DNA of 26,476 bases from Pseudomonadota bacterium. GTDB taxonomy: Bacteria; Pseudomonadota; Gammaproteobacteria; Burkholderiales; Rhodocyclaceae. The notes beneath the pieces are model-generated. The model did not search any database. It saw only the letters and a list, made by a program, of their open reading frames with translations, and was not told the origin of the DNA. The position numbers and the translations under genes are program-made. Positions 15,464 to 23,704 of this stretch are shown piece after piece. The stretch lies in contig JAJZPJ010000014.1 in the NCBI GenBank assembly GCA_021811225.1, forward strand, positions 1 through 26,476, read 5' to 3'. The first letter of the stretch is position 1; the number at the start of each line of letters is the position of its first letter.

Positions 15464-17857
15464 ATGCCCAATAGTCCGCACCAAGACAAGCCAGAGAATT
15501 CCTTGACGAACGCCATCGTCAATCTCGAAAACTTCCTGTTCCGCCTGCGCAAGCCCGTGCTGGTGTTCCTGCTCGGGCTCACGGCGTTCATGGGCTACTA
15601 CGCCCTGCAGTTGAGAATGGACGCCGGCTTCAACAAGCAGATGCCGATCGGCCAGGAATACATCAAGACCTTCCAGAAGTACCGCGACGACGTGATCGGC
15701 GCCAACCGGCTGAACATCGTGGTCAAGGCGCGCCACGGCACCATCTGGAACAAGGCGGCGCTGACCAAGCTCTACGACGTGACGCAGGCGGTGATGTTCC
15801 TGCCCAACGTGTCGCGCCTGGGCGTGCAGTCGCTGTGGACGCCGAACAGCTTCGTCAATGAGATCACCGAGGACGGCTTCCGCGCCGACCCCCTGATCCC
15901 CGGCACGGTCACCGCCGGCAACCTCACGCCCGAGATCATCGCCAACATCCAGCGCGCCACCAGTCAGGGCGGCTTCGTCGGCACCCTGGTCGGACGCGAC
16001 CAGACCAGCGCCATGGTCACCGCCTCGATCAACGAGTTCGACGCCAGCGGCAAGAAGATCGATTACGTCGCCTACAACCGCATCCTCGAGCAGCGCATCC
16101 GCAAATTCGAGGACCCCAATTTCCAGATCCAGATCACCGGCTTCGCCAAGCAGATCGGCGACATCGCGGCGGGCGCCGAGAGCGTGCTGGTGTTCTGCGC
16201 CATCGCCTTGCTGCTCACCGCCCTCGCGGTCTATTGGTATTGCCATTCGATCCGGCTGACCCTGCTGGCGGTGCTCTGTTCCCTCACTTCGCTGGTGTGG
16301 CAGTTCGGCACCCTCCGCTTGCTGGGCTTCGGCCTCGATCCGCTGGGCGTGCTGGTGCCCTTCCTGGTCTTCGCCATCGGCGTCTCGCACGGCATCCAGC
16401 AGATCAACTACATCGTGCGCGAGATCTCGCACGGGCGCAGCACCGAAGAGGCGGCCCGCGCCAGCTTCAGCGGCCTGCTGATTCCCGGCACGCTGGCGCT
16501 GGTCACCGCCTTCGTCTCCTTCATCACCCTGATCCTGATTCCGATCCCGATGGTGCGGGAGCTGTCGATCACCGCCTCGATCGGCGTCGGCTACAAGATC
16601 GCCACCAACCTGGTGATGCTGCCGCTGGCCGCGTCGCTGATGCGCTTCACCAAGGAGTTCGCCGACAAGGCGATGCTCAAGCGCGAACAGCGCGCGCAAT
16701 GGCTGCGCGTGCTGGCGCGGGTGGCCGAGCCGCGCAACGCCGCGGTGGTGCTGCTGGTGGTCGGCGCGGTGTTCGCGGTGTCGGTGTGGCAAAGCCGCGA
16801 CCGGGTGATCGGCACGCTGCAGCCGGGCGCGCCGGAATTGCGTCCCGACTCGCGCTACAACCTCGATGCCGTGGCCATCGCCAAGGATTACGATACCGGC
16901 CTGGATTGGCTCACCGTGCCCTTCCAGGCGCCGCCCCACTCCTGCGGCAACGTCGCCATCGGCATCTACCAGGATCAGTTCGTCACCCAGATGCGCCACG
17001 TGCCCGGCGTGCAGTCGGTGAGTTCGTACTCCGATCTGCTGCGCGCCTACAACGAGGGCTACAACGAGGGCAATCCCAAGATGTACGTGGTGCCCATCGA
17101 TCCCGAGAACTATGCCGCGCTCTCGGTCGAGATCGGGCGCATCCACGGTTTCATGCGGAAGGATTGCAGCATGGTGGCCGCCAACCTGTATCTCACCGAC
17201 CACAAGACCACGACGATCAACCGGGTGATCGCGGCGGTCAAGCGCTTCCGCACCGAGCACCGCTTGCCCGGCGTCACGGTGCGCCTCGCGGCCGGCAACG
17301 CCGGGGTGCTGGCGGCGGTCAATGAGGTGGTGGCGAAGAGCGAGCTGCCGATGATGCTCTACGTCTATGCCGCCATTCTGCTGCTGGTGTTCCTGGTCTA
17401 TCGCGACTTCCGCGCCATGATCGCCTGCTGCCTGCCGCTGACCGTGGGCACCTTCATGGGCTACTGGTTCATGAAGGAACAGCAGATCGGCCTGACCGTC
17501 GCGACCCTGCCGGTGATGGTGCTGGCCGTGGGCATCGGCGTCGACTACGCGTTCTATATCTACAACCGCCTGCAAAATCATCTGGCCAAGGGCCTGCCGA
17601 TCGTCGAGGCGCTCGAGCACGCCATCCAGGAGGTCGGCATGGCGACCATCTTCACCGCCATCACCCTGGCCGTCGGCGTCGCCACCTGGTCGTTCTCGGA
17701 GCTCAAGTTCCAGGCCGACATGGGCAAGCTGCTCGCCTTCATGTTCATCGTCAATATGGTCATGGCCATGACCGCCCTGCCTGCCCTGGCCGTGTGGCTG
17801 GAGCGACTGTTTCCGCGTCGTGGCCCGGTCCGGGCGCTCGGCATCCTCGATCATTGA
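15464..17857 (+). CDS. RND/MMPL superfamily transporter
   Basis: This 797-residue inner-membrane protein has the two-fold MMPL/HAE layout. TM1 lies at about 31-50 and is followed by a periplasmic domain (about 52-238). A block of helices (about 240-395) and TM7 (about 425-442) come next. A second periplasmic domain (about 445-628) precedes a final helix block (about 630-782). Conserved stretches are VFAIGVSHGIQQINYIVRE (302-320) and VLAVGIGVDYAFYIYNRL (686-703), the latter with Asp694 in the usual proton-relay position. MMPL-type RND proteins move lipids and other hydrophobic molecules. The length is typical of the single-subunit relatives found beside DUF1302/DUF1329 genes. The ATG at 15464 has only a poor Shine-Dalgarno; a slightly different start is possible. 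Its stop nearly touches the next gene. Confidence 0.9.
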   Translation: MPNSPHQDKPENSLTNAIVNLENFLFRLRKPVLVFLLGLTAFMGYYALQLRMDAGFNKQMPIGQEYIKTFQKYRDDVIGANRLNIVVKARHGTIWNKAALTKLYDVTQAVMFLPNVSRLGVQSLWTPNSFVNEITEDGFRADPLIPGTVTAGNLTPEIIANIQRATSQGGFVGTLVGRDQTSAMVTASINEFDASGKKIDYVAYNRILEQRIRKFEDPNFQIQITGFAKQIGDIAAGAESVLVFCAIALLLTALAVYWYCHSIRLTLLAVLCSLTSLVWQFGTLRLLGFGLDPLGVLVPFLVFAIGVSHGIQQINYIVREISHGRSTEEAARASFSGLLIPGTLALVTAFVSFITLILIPIPMVRELSITASIGVGYKIATNLVMLPLAASLMRFTKEFADKAMLKREQRAQWLRVLARVAEPRNAAVVLLVVGAVFAVSVWQSRDRVIGTLQPGAPELRPDSRYNLDAVAIAKDYDTGLDWLTVPFQAPPHSCGNVAIGIYQDQFVTQMRHVPGVQSVSSYSDLLRAYNEGYNEGNPKMYVVPIDPENYAALSVEIGRIHGFMRKDCSMVAANLYLTDHKTTTINRVIAAVKRFRTEHRLPGVTVRLAAGNAGVLAAVNEVVAKSELPMMLYVYAAILLLVFLVYRDFRAMIACCLPLTVGTFMGYWFMKEQQIGLTVATLPVMVLAVGIGVDYAFYIYNRLQNHLAKGLPIVEALEHAIQEVGMATIFTAITLAVGVATWSFSELKFQADMGKLLAFMFIVNMVMAMTALPALAVWLERLFPRRGPVRALGILDH

Positions 17858-17868
17858 TGGAGTTCGCG

Positions 17869-18870
17869 ATGCCCCGTTTTTCACTCACTGTCCGTGCCAC
17901 CCTGATCGCCGCGCTGCTGGGCTGCTGCGGCTCCGCCGCTGCCCAGCAGGGCCCGGTCCGTCCCATCCCGCTGGTGCAGAAGCCGGCGTTCATCACTTCC
18001 TACGCCACCAGCGAGATGATCCTCGCCGCCACGCGCGCCGGTTCGCGGCTGGTGGCGGTGGGCGACCACGGCGTGGTGCTGCTCTCCGACGACGACGGCA
18101 AGACCTACCGCCAGGCCCGCGCCGTGCCGACGCGCGCGACCCTGACCGCGGTGTCGTTCAGCGACGCCCATAACGGCTGGGCGGTCGGGCACTGGGGGGT
18201 GATCCTGCACAGCGGCGACGGCGGCGAGACCTGGACCCTGCAGCGCAGCGACACCAGCATCGACCAGCCGCTGTTCACCGTTCATTTCCGCGACGCCGAG
18301 CACGGCCTGGCGGCCGGGCTCTGGTCCTTGCTGCTGAGCACCGACGACGGCGGCAAGACCTGGAAGCCGGTGACGCTGCCGCTGCTGCCCGACGGCCGGA
18401 AGCCCGACCGCAACCTGTTCGCGTTTTTCGCCGACCACAAGGGATCGCTGTTCATCGCGGCGGAGAAGGGCACGGTGCTCCGCTCCGACGACAACGGCGC
18501 CACCTGGTCTTATATCAGTACCGGCTACCAGGGCTCGTTGTGGACCGGCTGCACGCTCGCCGACGGCACCCTGCTGGTCGCGGGCCTGCGCGGCACGGTG
18601 TACCGCAGCGGCGACGACGGCAAGACCTGGGGGCCGGTGCCAAGCGGCACCAAGAGCTCGATCACCGACATCGTCGAAGACGGCAAGAAGGTGGACGCCG
18701 TCGGCCTCGACGGCGTCCAGCTGCAAAGCAGCGACGGCGGCCGCAGCTTCACGCTCACCCAGCGCAGCGACCGCCTGGCGCTGACCGCCGCGGTCGCAGC
18801 CCCGGACGGGACGCTGCAGGTGTTCTCGATGGCCGGGGTGGTCACCGCGCAAGGCGCCGGCCATGACTGA
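17869..18870 (+). CDS. YCF48/BNR-repeat secreted beta-propeller protein
   Basis: This 333-residue exported protein has a signal sequence (about 1-25). The segment LLGCCGSAAAQQ could be either a weak lipobox or a normal cleavage site. At least five Asp-box-like motifs follow: SGDGGETW, STDDGGKTW, RSDDNGATW, RSGDDGKTW and QSSDGGRSF, with a further divergent one near SDDDGKTY. These indicate a YCF48-like beta-propeller. Related proteins assist assembly (Ycf48/HCF136 for photosystem II). The version beside RND/DUF1302/DUF1329 genes has no proven function, and an accessory role for the transporter is inferred from the fixed neighbourhood. I chose ATG 17869 because GGAG (17859-17862) is ideally spaced. 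ATG 17857 would overlap the RND stop (TGATG). The end overlaps the permease start by 8 nt. Confidence 0.88.
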   Translation: MPRFSLTVRATLIAALLGCCGSAAAQQGPVRPIPLVQKPAFITSYATSEMILAATRAGSRLVAVGDHGVVLLSDDDGKTYRQARAVPTRATLTAVSFSDAHNGWAVGHWGVILHSGDGGETWTLQRSDTSIDQPLFTVHFRDAEHGLAAGLWSLLLSTDDGGKTWKPVTLPLLPDGRKPDRNLFAFFADHKGSLFIAAEKGTVLRSDDNGATWSYISTGYQGSLWTGCTLADGTLLVAGLRGTVYRSGDDGKTWGPVPSGTKSSITDIVEDGKKVDAVGLDGVQLQSSDGGRSFTLTQRSDRLALTAAVAAPDGTLQVFSMAGVVTAQGAGHD

Positions 18871-20188
18871 GCCGGCGGGGCTGCAGAAGACGCTGGGCTA
18901 CTGGGATCTGGTCGCCTACGGCCTGGCCTACATCGCGCCGATCGCCCCCTTGTCGACCATCGGCTTCGTCTGGGATGCCTCCGGCGGCCTGGTCGTGCTG
19001 GCCTATCTGTTCGGCGCGGCGTGCATGTACTTCACCGCCCGCAGCTACGCCACGATGTGCCAGGCCGTGCCCAATGCCGGTTCCGTCTATGCCTTCGCCA
19101 GGATGGGGCTGGGCCGCTTCGCGGGCTTCATGGCCGGCTGGATGATCCTGCTCGACTATCTGTTGATCCCGGCGCTGCTCTACGTCCTGGCCTCGATCGC
19201 CATGAGCACGCTGCTGCCCGACGTCGGGCGCTGGGTCTGGATCCTGCTGACCATGGGCATCACCCTGGCCTTCAACTGGTTCGGCATCCGCGTCACGACC
19301 CGGGTCAATTTCGCCTTCCTGGCGCTGCAAGGGGCGATGCTGCTGGCGTTTCTGGCGCTGGCGCTGGTGGCGCTGCTGGGCGGCAAGGGCGACGGCGCGC
19401 TGACCCTGCATCCGCTGTTCGACGCCGCGAGCTTCCATGCCGGCAAGATCTTCAGCGCGACATCGATCGCCGTGCTGTCCTTCCTGGGCTTCGACGCCAT
19501 CTCGACGCTGGCCGAAGAGACCCGGGACCCCAGCGGCAAGACCGTGGGCCGGGCGATCATGGGCACGCTGGCGGTGGCCACGCTGATCTTCGTCGTCCAG
19601 ACCTGGATCGTCGGCGATCTGCTGCCCGGCCTGCGCATCCAGGACCCCGCGGCGGCGGCGTTCGAGCTGGCGCACTGGGCCGTGGGTGCGGGCTTCGCCG
19701 CCTTCATGGCCTGGGTGATCGCCCTGGTCAATGGCTTTTCCAATCCGGTGCCGATGCAGGCCGGCGTCGCCCGGGTGCTGTTCGCGATGGGGCGGGACCG
19801 GCAGCTGCCTTCGATCCTGGGCCGCGTGCATCCCAAATACGGCACGCCCTACGTCGGCATGCTGGCGTCCTCGGGCCTGTCGCTGGTGATCGCGCTGGCG
19901 ATGCGCGACCGGCTGGACGAACTGGCGTCCATCGTCAATTTCGGCGCCCTGACGGGTTTCGCCCTGCTGCATCTGTCGGTGCTCAACCACTTCGCCCTGA
20001 AGATGCGTTCGCGCCAGATCTTCGTGCACTGGCTGGTGCCGATGATCGGCCTGGCGGTGGTCATGGCGGTGCTCTCGGGGATGAGCCGCTTCGCCATGGA
20101 CGTGGGCGTGACCTGGATGGTCGCGGGCGCCGTCTATGGCTTCTTTCTGCGCGTGCGCAATCGCGACTTGATTCGCGCGGAGATCTAG
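18863..20188 (+). CDS. APC superfamily amino acid/polyamine permease
   Basis: This 441-residue inner-membrane protein has about twelve hydrophobic segments. The APC N-terminal signature is clear: LGYWDLVAYGLAYIAPIAPLSTIGFVWDASGG, followed by AVPNAGSVYAFARMGLG. A conserved block, FLGFDAISTLAEETRDPSGKTVGRAI, lies in the middle. The family imports amino acids, polyamines and related amines by proton or substrate coupling. Resemblance to putrescine-importer-type members fits the aminotransferase and semialdehyde dehydrogenase downstream, but the substrate is not provable. The start codon lies inside the end of the YCF48 gene (8-nt overlap), linking the envelope module and the amine genes in one transcript. 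Confidence 0.9.
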   Translation: MTEPAGLQKTLGYWDLVAYGLAYIAPIAPLSTIGFVWDASGGLVVLAYLFGAACMYFTARSYATMCQAVPNAGSVYAFARMGLGRFAGFMAGWMILLDYLLIPALLYVLASIAMSTLLPDVGRWVWILLTMGITLAFNWFGIRVTTRVNFAFLALQGAMLLAFLALALVALLGGKGDGALTLHPLFDAASFHAGKIFSATSIAVLSFLGFDAISTLAEETRDPSGKTVGRAIMGTLAVATLIFVVQTWIVGDLLPGLRIQDPAAAAFELAHWAVGAGFAAFMAWVIALVNGFSNPVPMQAGVARVLFAMGRDRQLPSILGRVHPKYGTPYVGMLASSGLSLVIALAMRDRLDELASIVNFGALTGFALLHLSVLNHFALKMRSRQIFVHWLVPMIGLAVVMAVLSGMSRFAMDVGVTWMVAGAVYGFFLRVRNRDLIRAEI

Positions 20189-20264
20189 GATGAATGCATT
20201 CCGCGAACGAAACGGCGCGCCGCTCATGGCTGCGTCCGGCGGCAATCACGCGAAAGGTGATGGT

Positions 20265-21710
20265 ATGAGCAAGGCGCACTATCCGGCGCTGGCCCTGTAT
20301 GTCGGCGGCCAGTGGCTGTCCCGGGCCTCCGGAGGCGAGATTCCGGTCGTCAATCCGGCAAACGAGAGCGAACTGGGGATGCTGCCCCTGGTCGGAAAAT
20401 CCGAACTCGACGCCGCGCTCGCGTCCGCCGCGGCGGGTTTCGAGATTTGGAAAAGGACCAGCGCCTTCGAGCGGCAGAAGATCATCGTGCGCGCCACCCA
20501 GCTGGTGCGCGAGCGCGCCGCCGAGATCGCCATGGCGCTCACCCTCGAACAGGGCAAGCCCTATGCGCAGGCGACGCGCGAGGTCCTGCTGAGCGCCGAA
20601 ATCATCGATTTCCTGGCGGAGGAGGGCAAGCGTCTCTACGGCCGGACGGTGCCGCCGCGCTCTTCGGAGGTGCTGAGCCAGCTGGTGGCGCGTCATCCGG
20701 TCGGGCCCGTCGCCGCCTTCACGCCGTGGAATTTCCCCGCCAACCTGCCGGCCCGCAAGCTCGGCGGCGCGCTGGCGGCGGGCTGCAGCGTGATCATCAA
20801 GCCGGCGGAGGAGACGCCCGCCTCCTGCATGGAATTCGTGCGCGCCTTCCACGACGCGGGGCTGCCGCCCGGCGTGCTCAACATGGTGTGCGGCCGGCCC
20901 GACGAGGTGTCCAGCCATCTGATCGCTTCGCCCGTGATCAGAAAGGTTTCCTTCACCGGATCGGCCCGGGTCGGGCGCCTGCTCGGCGATCTGGCGGCCA
21001 AGGGGATCAAGCGCTATACGGCGGAGCTGGGCGGCCACGCGCCGGTGATCGTCTGTCAGGATGCCGACGCGGAACAGGTCGCCAGGGCCTCGGTGGTGGC
21101 GAAATTCCGCAACGGCGGCCAGGTGTGCACCTCGCCGACGCGCTTCTACGTGCATCACGCCAAGTTCAGGAAATTCTGTGCCACGTTCGCGGCCGAGGCC
21201 AAGGCGATCCGCGTCGGATCGGGGCTCGAAGAAGGCGTTGCCATGGGGCCGCTGGTCAGCTTCCGGCGCCTGGGCGACATGCAGCGCCTGGTGGACGATG
21301 CCGTGGCGCGCGGCGGCAAGCTGCTCTGCGGCGGGCGCCGGCTCGGCGAGAGCGGTTATTTCTTCGCGCCGACGGTGCTCGCCGAGGTGCCGCCGGAGGC
21401 CATGATCATGCACGAGGAGCCGTTCGGACCGATCGCCGTTTTGCAATCCTTCGCGACCCTCGACGAGGCGATCGCCGCCGCCAACGGCCTGCCTTACGGC
21501 CTGGCCGCTTATGGCTTCACCCACGACCTGGTCAGCGCATACCGCCTCGGCGAGGAGCTGGAGGCGGGCATGGTCGGCGTCAATCACTTCGGCATTTCGC
21601 AGCCGGAGACCCCGTTCGGCGGCTGGAAGGAGAGCGGCTTCGGCCATGAGAGCGGCCTCGAGGGCCTGCTCGGCTACACCGATGTCAAGCTGTTCTCCAT
21701 CGCTGCGTGA
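20265..21710 (+). CDS. Aldehyde dehydrogenase, succinate-semialdehyde-dehydrogenase-like
   Basis: This 481-residue NAD(P)-dependent dehydrogenase has Asn156 (TPWNFP), Lys179 (IIKPAEE), Glu254 (AELGGHAP) and nucleophile Cys288 (NGGQVCTSPTR). The block FLAEEGKRLYGRTVPPR resembles the GabD/SSADH subgroup, which oxidises succinate, glutarate or similar semialdehydes made by amine transaminases. It belongs to a different subgroup from the aldehyde dehydrogenase at 10658. Two starts are credible. ATG 20265 (MSKAHYPALALYVGG) gives the family-typical N-terminus and has AGGTGA upstream. ATG 20190 is 1 nt after the permease stop with GGAG upstream and would add 25 atypical residues. I prefer 20265. The next gene begins 1 nt after the stop. 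Confidence 0.9.
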   Translation: MSKAHYPALALYVGGQWLSRASGGEIPVVNPANESELGMLPLVGKSELDAALASAAAGFEIWKRTSAFERQKIIVRATQLVRERAAEIAMALTLEQGKPYAQATREVLLSAEIIDFLAEEGKRLYGRTVPPRSSEVLSQLVARHPVGPVAAFTPWNFPANLPARKLGGALAAGCSVIIKPAEETPASCMEFVRAFHDAGLPPGVLNMVCGRPDEVSSHLIASPVIRKVSFTGSARVGRLLGDLAAKGIKRYTAELGGHAPVIVCQDADAEQVARASVVAKFRNGGQVCTSPTRFYVHHAKFRKFCATFAAEAKAIRVGSGLEEGVAMGPLVSFRRLGDMQRLVDDAVARGGKLLCGGRRLGESGYFFAPTVLAEVPPEAMIMHEEPFGPIAVLQSFATLDEAIAAANGLPYGLAAYGFTHDLVSAYRLGEELEAGMVGVNHFGISQPETPFGGWKESGFGHESGLEGLLGYTDVKLFSIAA

Positions 21711-21711
21711 C

Positions 21712-22992
21712 ATGACGAAGGAAATGACCGCTCATTCCGCGTCGCCCTGCGTGCTGGTGGTCGGCACCTGCGACACCAAGGCGGAGGAACTGCGCTTCGT
21801 CCGCGAGCGGCTGGAAGAGGGCGGTGGCCGGGCGCTGATCATGGATGTCGGCGTGCTCGGCGCGCCCGCGTTCGCCCCGGACCTGAGCAATGCCGAGGTC
21901 GCCGCCGCAGCCGGCTGTTCGTTGGCCGAGCTCGCCGCCGGCGGCGACGAGAATCTGGCCATGAGCAAGATGGCCGAGGGCGCGGCGCGCCTGTCGGCGC
22001 GCTTGTGCGCCGAGGGACGGATCCAGGGCGTGATGATCCTCGGCGGCACCATGGGCACCGACCTGTCGCTCGATGTCGCCGCGGCGCTGCCGCTGGGGGT
22101 GCCCAAGCTGGTGGTGTCCACCGTCGCCTTCTCCCATCTGATTCCGCCGGAGCGCATCGTCCCCGACCTGATGATGGTGCTCTGGGCGGGGGGCTTGTAT
22201 GGCCTGAACAGCATTTGCGCAGCGATACTGCGGCAGGCCGCCGGCGCCGTTCTGGGGGCTTGCCGCGCGGCGCTGCCGGTCGGCGCCGCGCGTCCGCTGA
22301 TCGGCATGACCTCGCTGGGCAAGAGCTGCCTCAGCTACATGGTGCGCCTGAAGCCGGCGCTGGAATTGCGCGGCTACGAAGTCGCCGTGTTCCACACCAC
22401 CGGCATGGGCGGACGGGCCTTCGAGGCCCTGGCGGCGGAGCGCAGGTTCGCGGCGGTGATGGACTTCAGCCTCCAGGAGCTCAGCAATCAGGTCCACGGC
22501 TCGGTGGTCAGCTCCGGCGCCGGCCGGCTGACGGCCGCGGGTCGGGCCGGCATCCCGCAAATCGTCGCCCCCGGGGCGGTGGACATGATCGATCTGCCGG
22601 CGTGGCAGCCGCTGCCCGAGCGCTACCGGGACCGGCCGCATCACGCGCACAACCGCCTGATCGCGTCGGTGACCGCCACGGCCGCGGAGCGGCGCGAAAC
22701 GGCGCGCTACATCGCCGACCGGCTGGCCGAGGCGCAGGGGCCGACCGCGCTGATACTGCCGCGCGCCGGCATCCAGGAGTGGGACCGGGAAGGCCAGGCG
22801 CTGCACGACGCCCAGGGCCACGCGGCGATGCTGGCAGAGCTGCGCGACCGGGTAGGCCCGCCCGTCGCGCTGCTGGAGCTCGACGCGCACATCAACGATC
22901 CCGAATTCGCCGAGGCCGCGCTGGCGGTCTTCGACCGCTGGGTGCGCGACGGCATCGTTGCGCCCGGCGCCGCTCCGGAGGCGGCAAGCTGA
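21712..22992 (+). CDS. Tm-1-like ATP-binding domain protein (UPF0261)
   Basis: This 426-residue protein belongs to the UPF0261/Tm-1-like family. Recognisable family blocks are VLVVGTCDTKAEELRFVRERLEE, IMILGGT-like VMILGGTMGTD, KLVVSTVAFS, IGMTSLGKSCLSYM, YEVAVFHTTGMGGRAFE, QIVAPGAVDMIDL and LPRAGIQEWDREGQALHD. The family is named after the N-terminal domain of the tomato Tm-1 virus-resistance protein, which binds ATP. The bacterial activity is not established to my knowledge. The ATG at 21712 is 1 nt after the aldehyde dehydrogenase stop; an alternative ATG lies at 21724. It overlaps the HAD gene start (TGATG), so both neighbours are probably translationally coupled, implying a real role in the same pathway. 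No truncation is visible. Confidence 0.88.
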   Translation: MTKEMTAHSASPCVLVVGTCDTKAEELRFVRERLEEGGGRALIMDVGVLGAPAFAPDLSNAEVAAAAGCSLAELAAGGDENLAMSKMAEGAARLSARLCAEGRIQGVMILGGTMGTDLSLDVAAALPLGVPKLVVSTVAFSHLIPPERIVPDLMMVLWAGGLYGLNSICAAILRQAAGAVLGACRAALPVGAARPLIGMTSLGKSCLSYMVRLKPALELRGYEVAVFHTTGMGGRAFEALAAERRFAAVMDFSLQELSNQVHGSVVSSGAGRLTAAGRAGIPQIVAPGAVDMIDLPAWQPLPERYRDRPHHAHNRLIASVTATAAERRETARYIADRLAEAQGPTALILPRAGIQEWDREGQALHDAQGHAAMLAELRDRVGPPVALLELDAHINDPEFAEAALAVFDRWVRDGIVAPGAAPEAAS

Positions 22993-23663
22993 TGTATACG
23001 ACACCCACCGGCCTGCTGCTCGATTTCGGCAGCGTCATCACCTACTCGCTGTTCGAGAAGCACCGCGAGACCGAGGCGAGTCTCGGGCTCGCGCCGGGCA
23101 GCCTGACCTGGCTGGGTCCGCTGGACCCGGAAAGCGACGAGCTGTGGCGGGCGATGCAGCGCGACGAGATCAGCGAGCGCGACTATTGGGCGGCGCGCGC
23201 GCGCCAGCTCGGAGCCGCCTGCGGCGAGCCGGGCTGGGACATGCTCGCACTGCTCAAGCGCCTGCGCCACACCGAGCCCGACGCCGCGGTGCGGCCGCAG
23301 ATGCTGAGCCTGGTGCGTCAGGTCGCGAGCCACGGAATCCGCGTGGGCATCCTCTCCAACGAGCTGGAGCTGTTCTACGGCGAGCAGTTCCTGAAAAGAC
23401 TGGCGATCATGAGTGAAATTTCGCTGGTGATCGACGGCAGCCACAGCAAGATCCTGAAGCCGCGCCCCGAGGCCTACGCCGCGGCGGTCGCGGCGATGGA
23501 CCTGCCGGCGTCGAGCCTGCTGTTCGTCGATGACCAGCTGCGCAATATCGTCGGGGCCCACCAGTTCGGCCTGCAGACGCAACTCTTCGATCTGCGCGAT
23601 CCGGCCGGCGCCTGCCGCGCAGTTCTCACCCGGCTCGGACTCGCGCCGATCACGAGCTGTTGA
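22992..23663 (+). CDS. HAD-like hydrolase (subfamily IA type)
   Basis: This 223-residue protein shows the HAD motifs. Motif I is LLLDFGSVIT (nucleophile Asp11, with Gly13 where the acid/base Asp usually sits). Motif II is GILSNE (Ser122). Motif III is ILKPRPEAY (Lys156). Motif IV is LLFVDDQLRNI (Asp180-Asp181). A helical cap lies between motifs I and II (about 18-95). The Asp-to-Gly change in motif I also occurs in YihX-like or epoxide-hydrolase N-terminal-like HAD proteins, so it does not by itself show loss of function. The substrate is unknown, with a small phosphorylated metabolite the default guess. Its ATG overlaps the stop of the Tm-1-like gene, so the two products are probably made together. 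Confidence 0.87.
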   Translation: MYTTPTGLLLDFGSVITYSLFEKHRETEASLGLAPGSLTWLGPLDPESDELWRAMQRDEISERDYWAARARQLGAACGEPGWDMLALLKRLRHTEPDAAVRPQMLSLVRQVASHGIRVGILSNELELFYGEQFLKRLAIMSEISLVIDGSHSKILKPRPEAYAAAVAAMDLPASSLLFVDDQLRNIVGAHQFGLQTQLFDLRDPAGACRAVLTRLGLAPITSC

Positions 23664-23704
23664 TCGGTTCGTCGAGCTCGCTCCTCATTGCAAAGGCAAC
23701 CAAG

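Noticed and set aside
15437..17884. An 815-codon minus-strand open frame opposite the RND transporter
   Set aside because: Its His/Asp/Gln/Arg-rich composition is the antisense image of membrane-protein codons; the sense frame shows the MMPL pattern.
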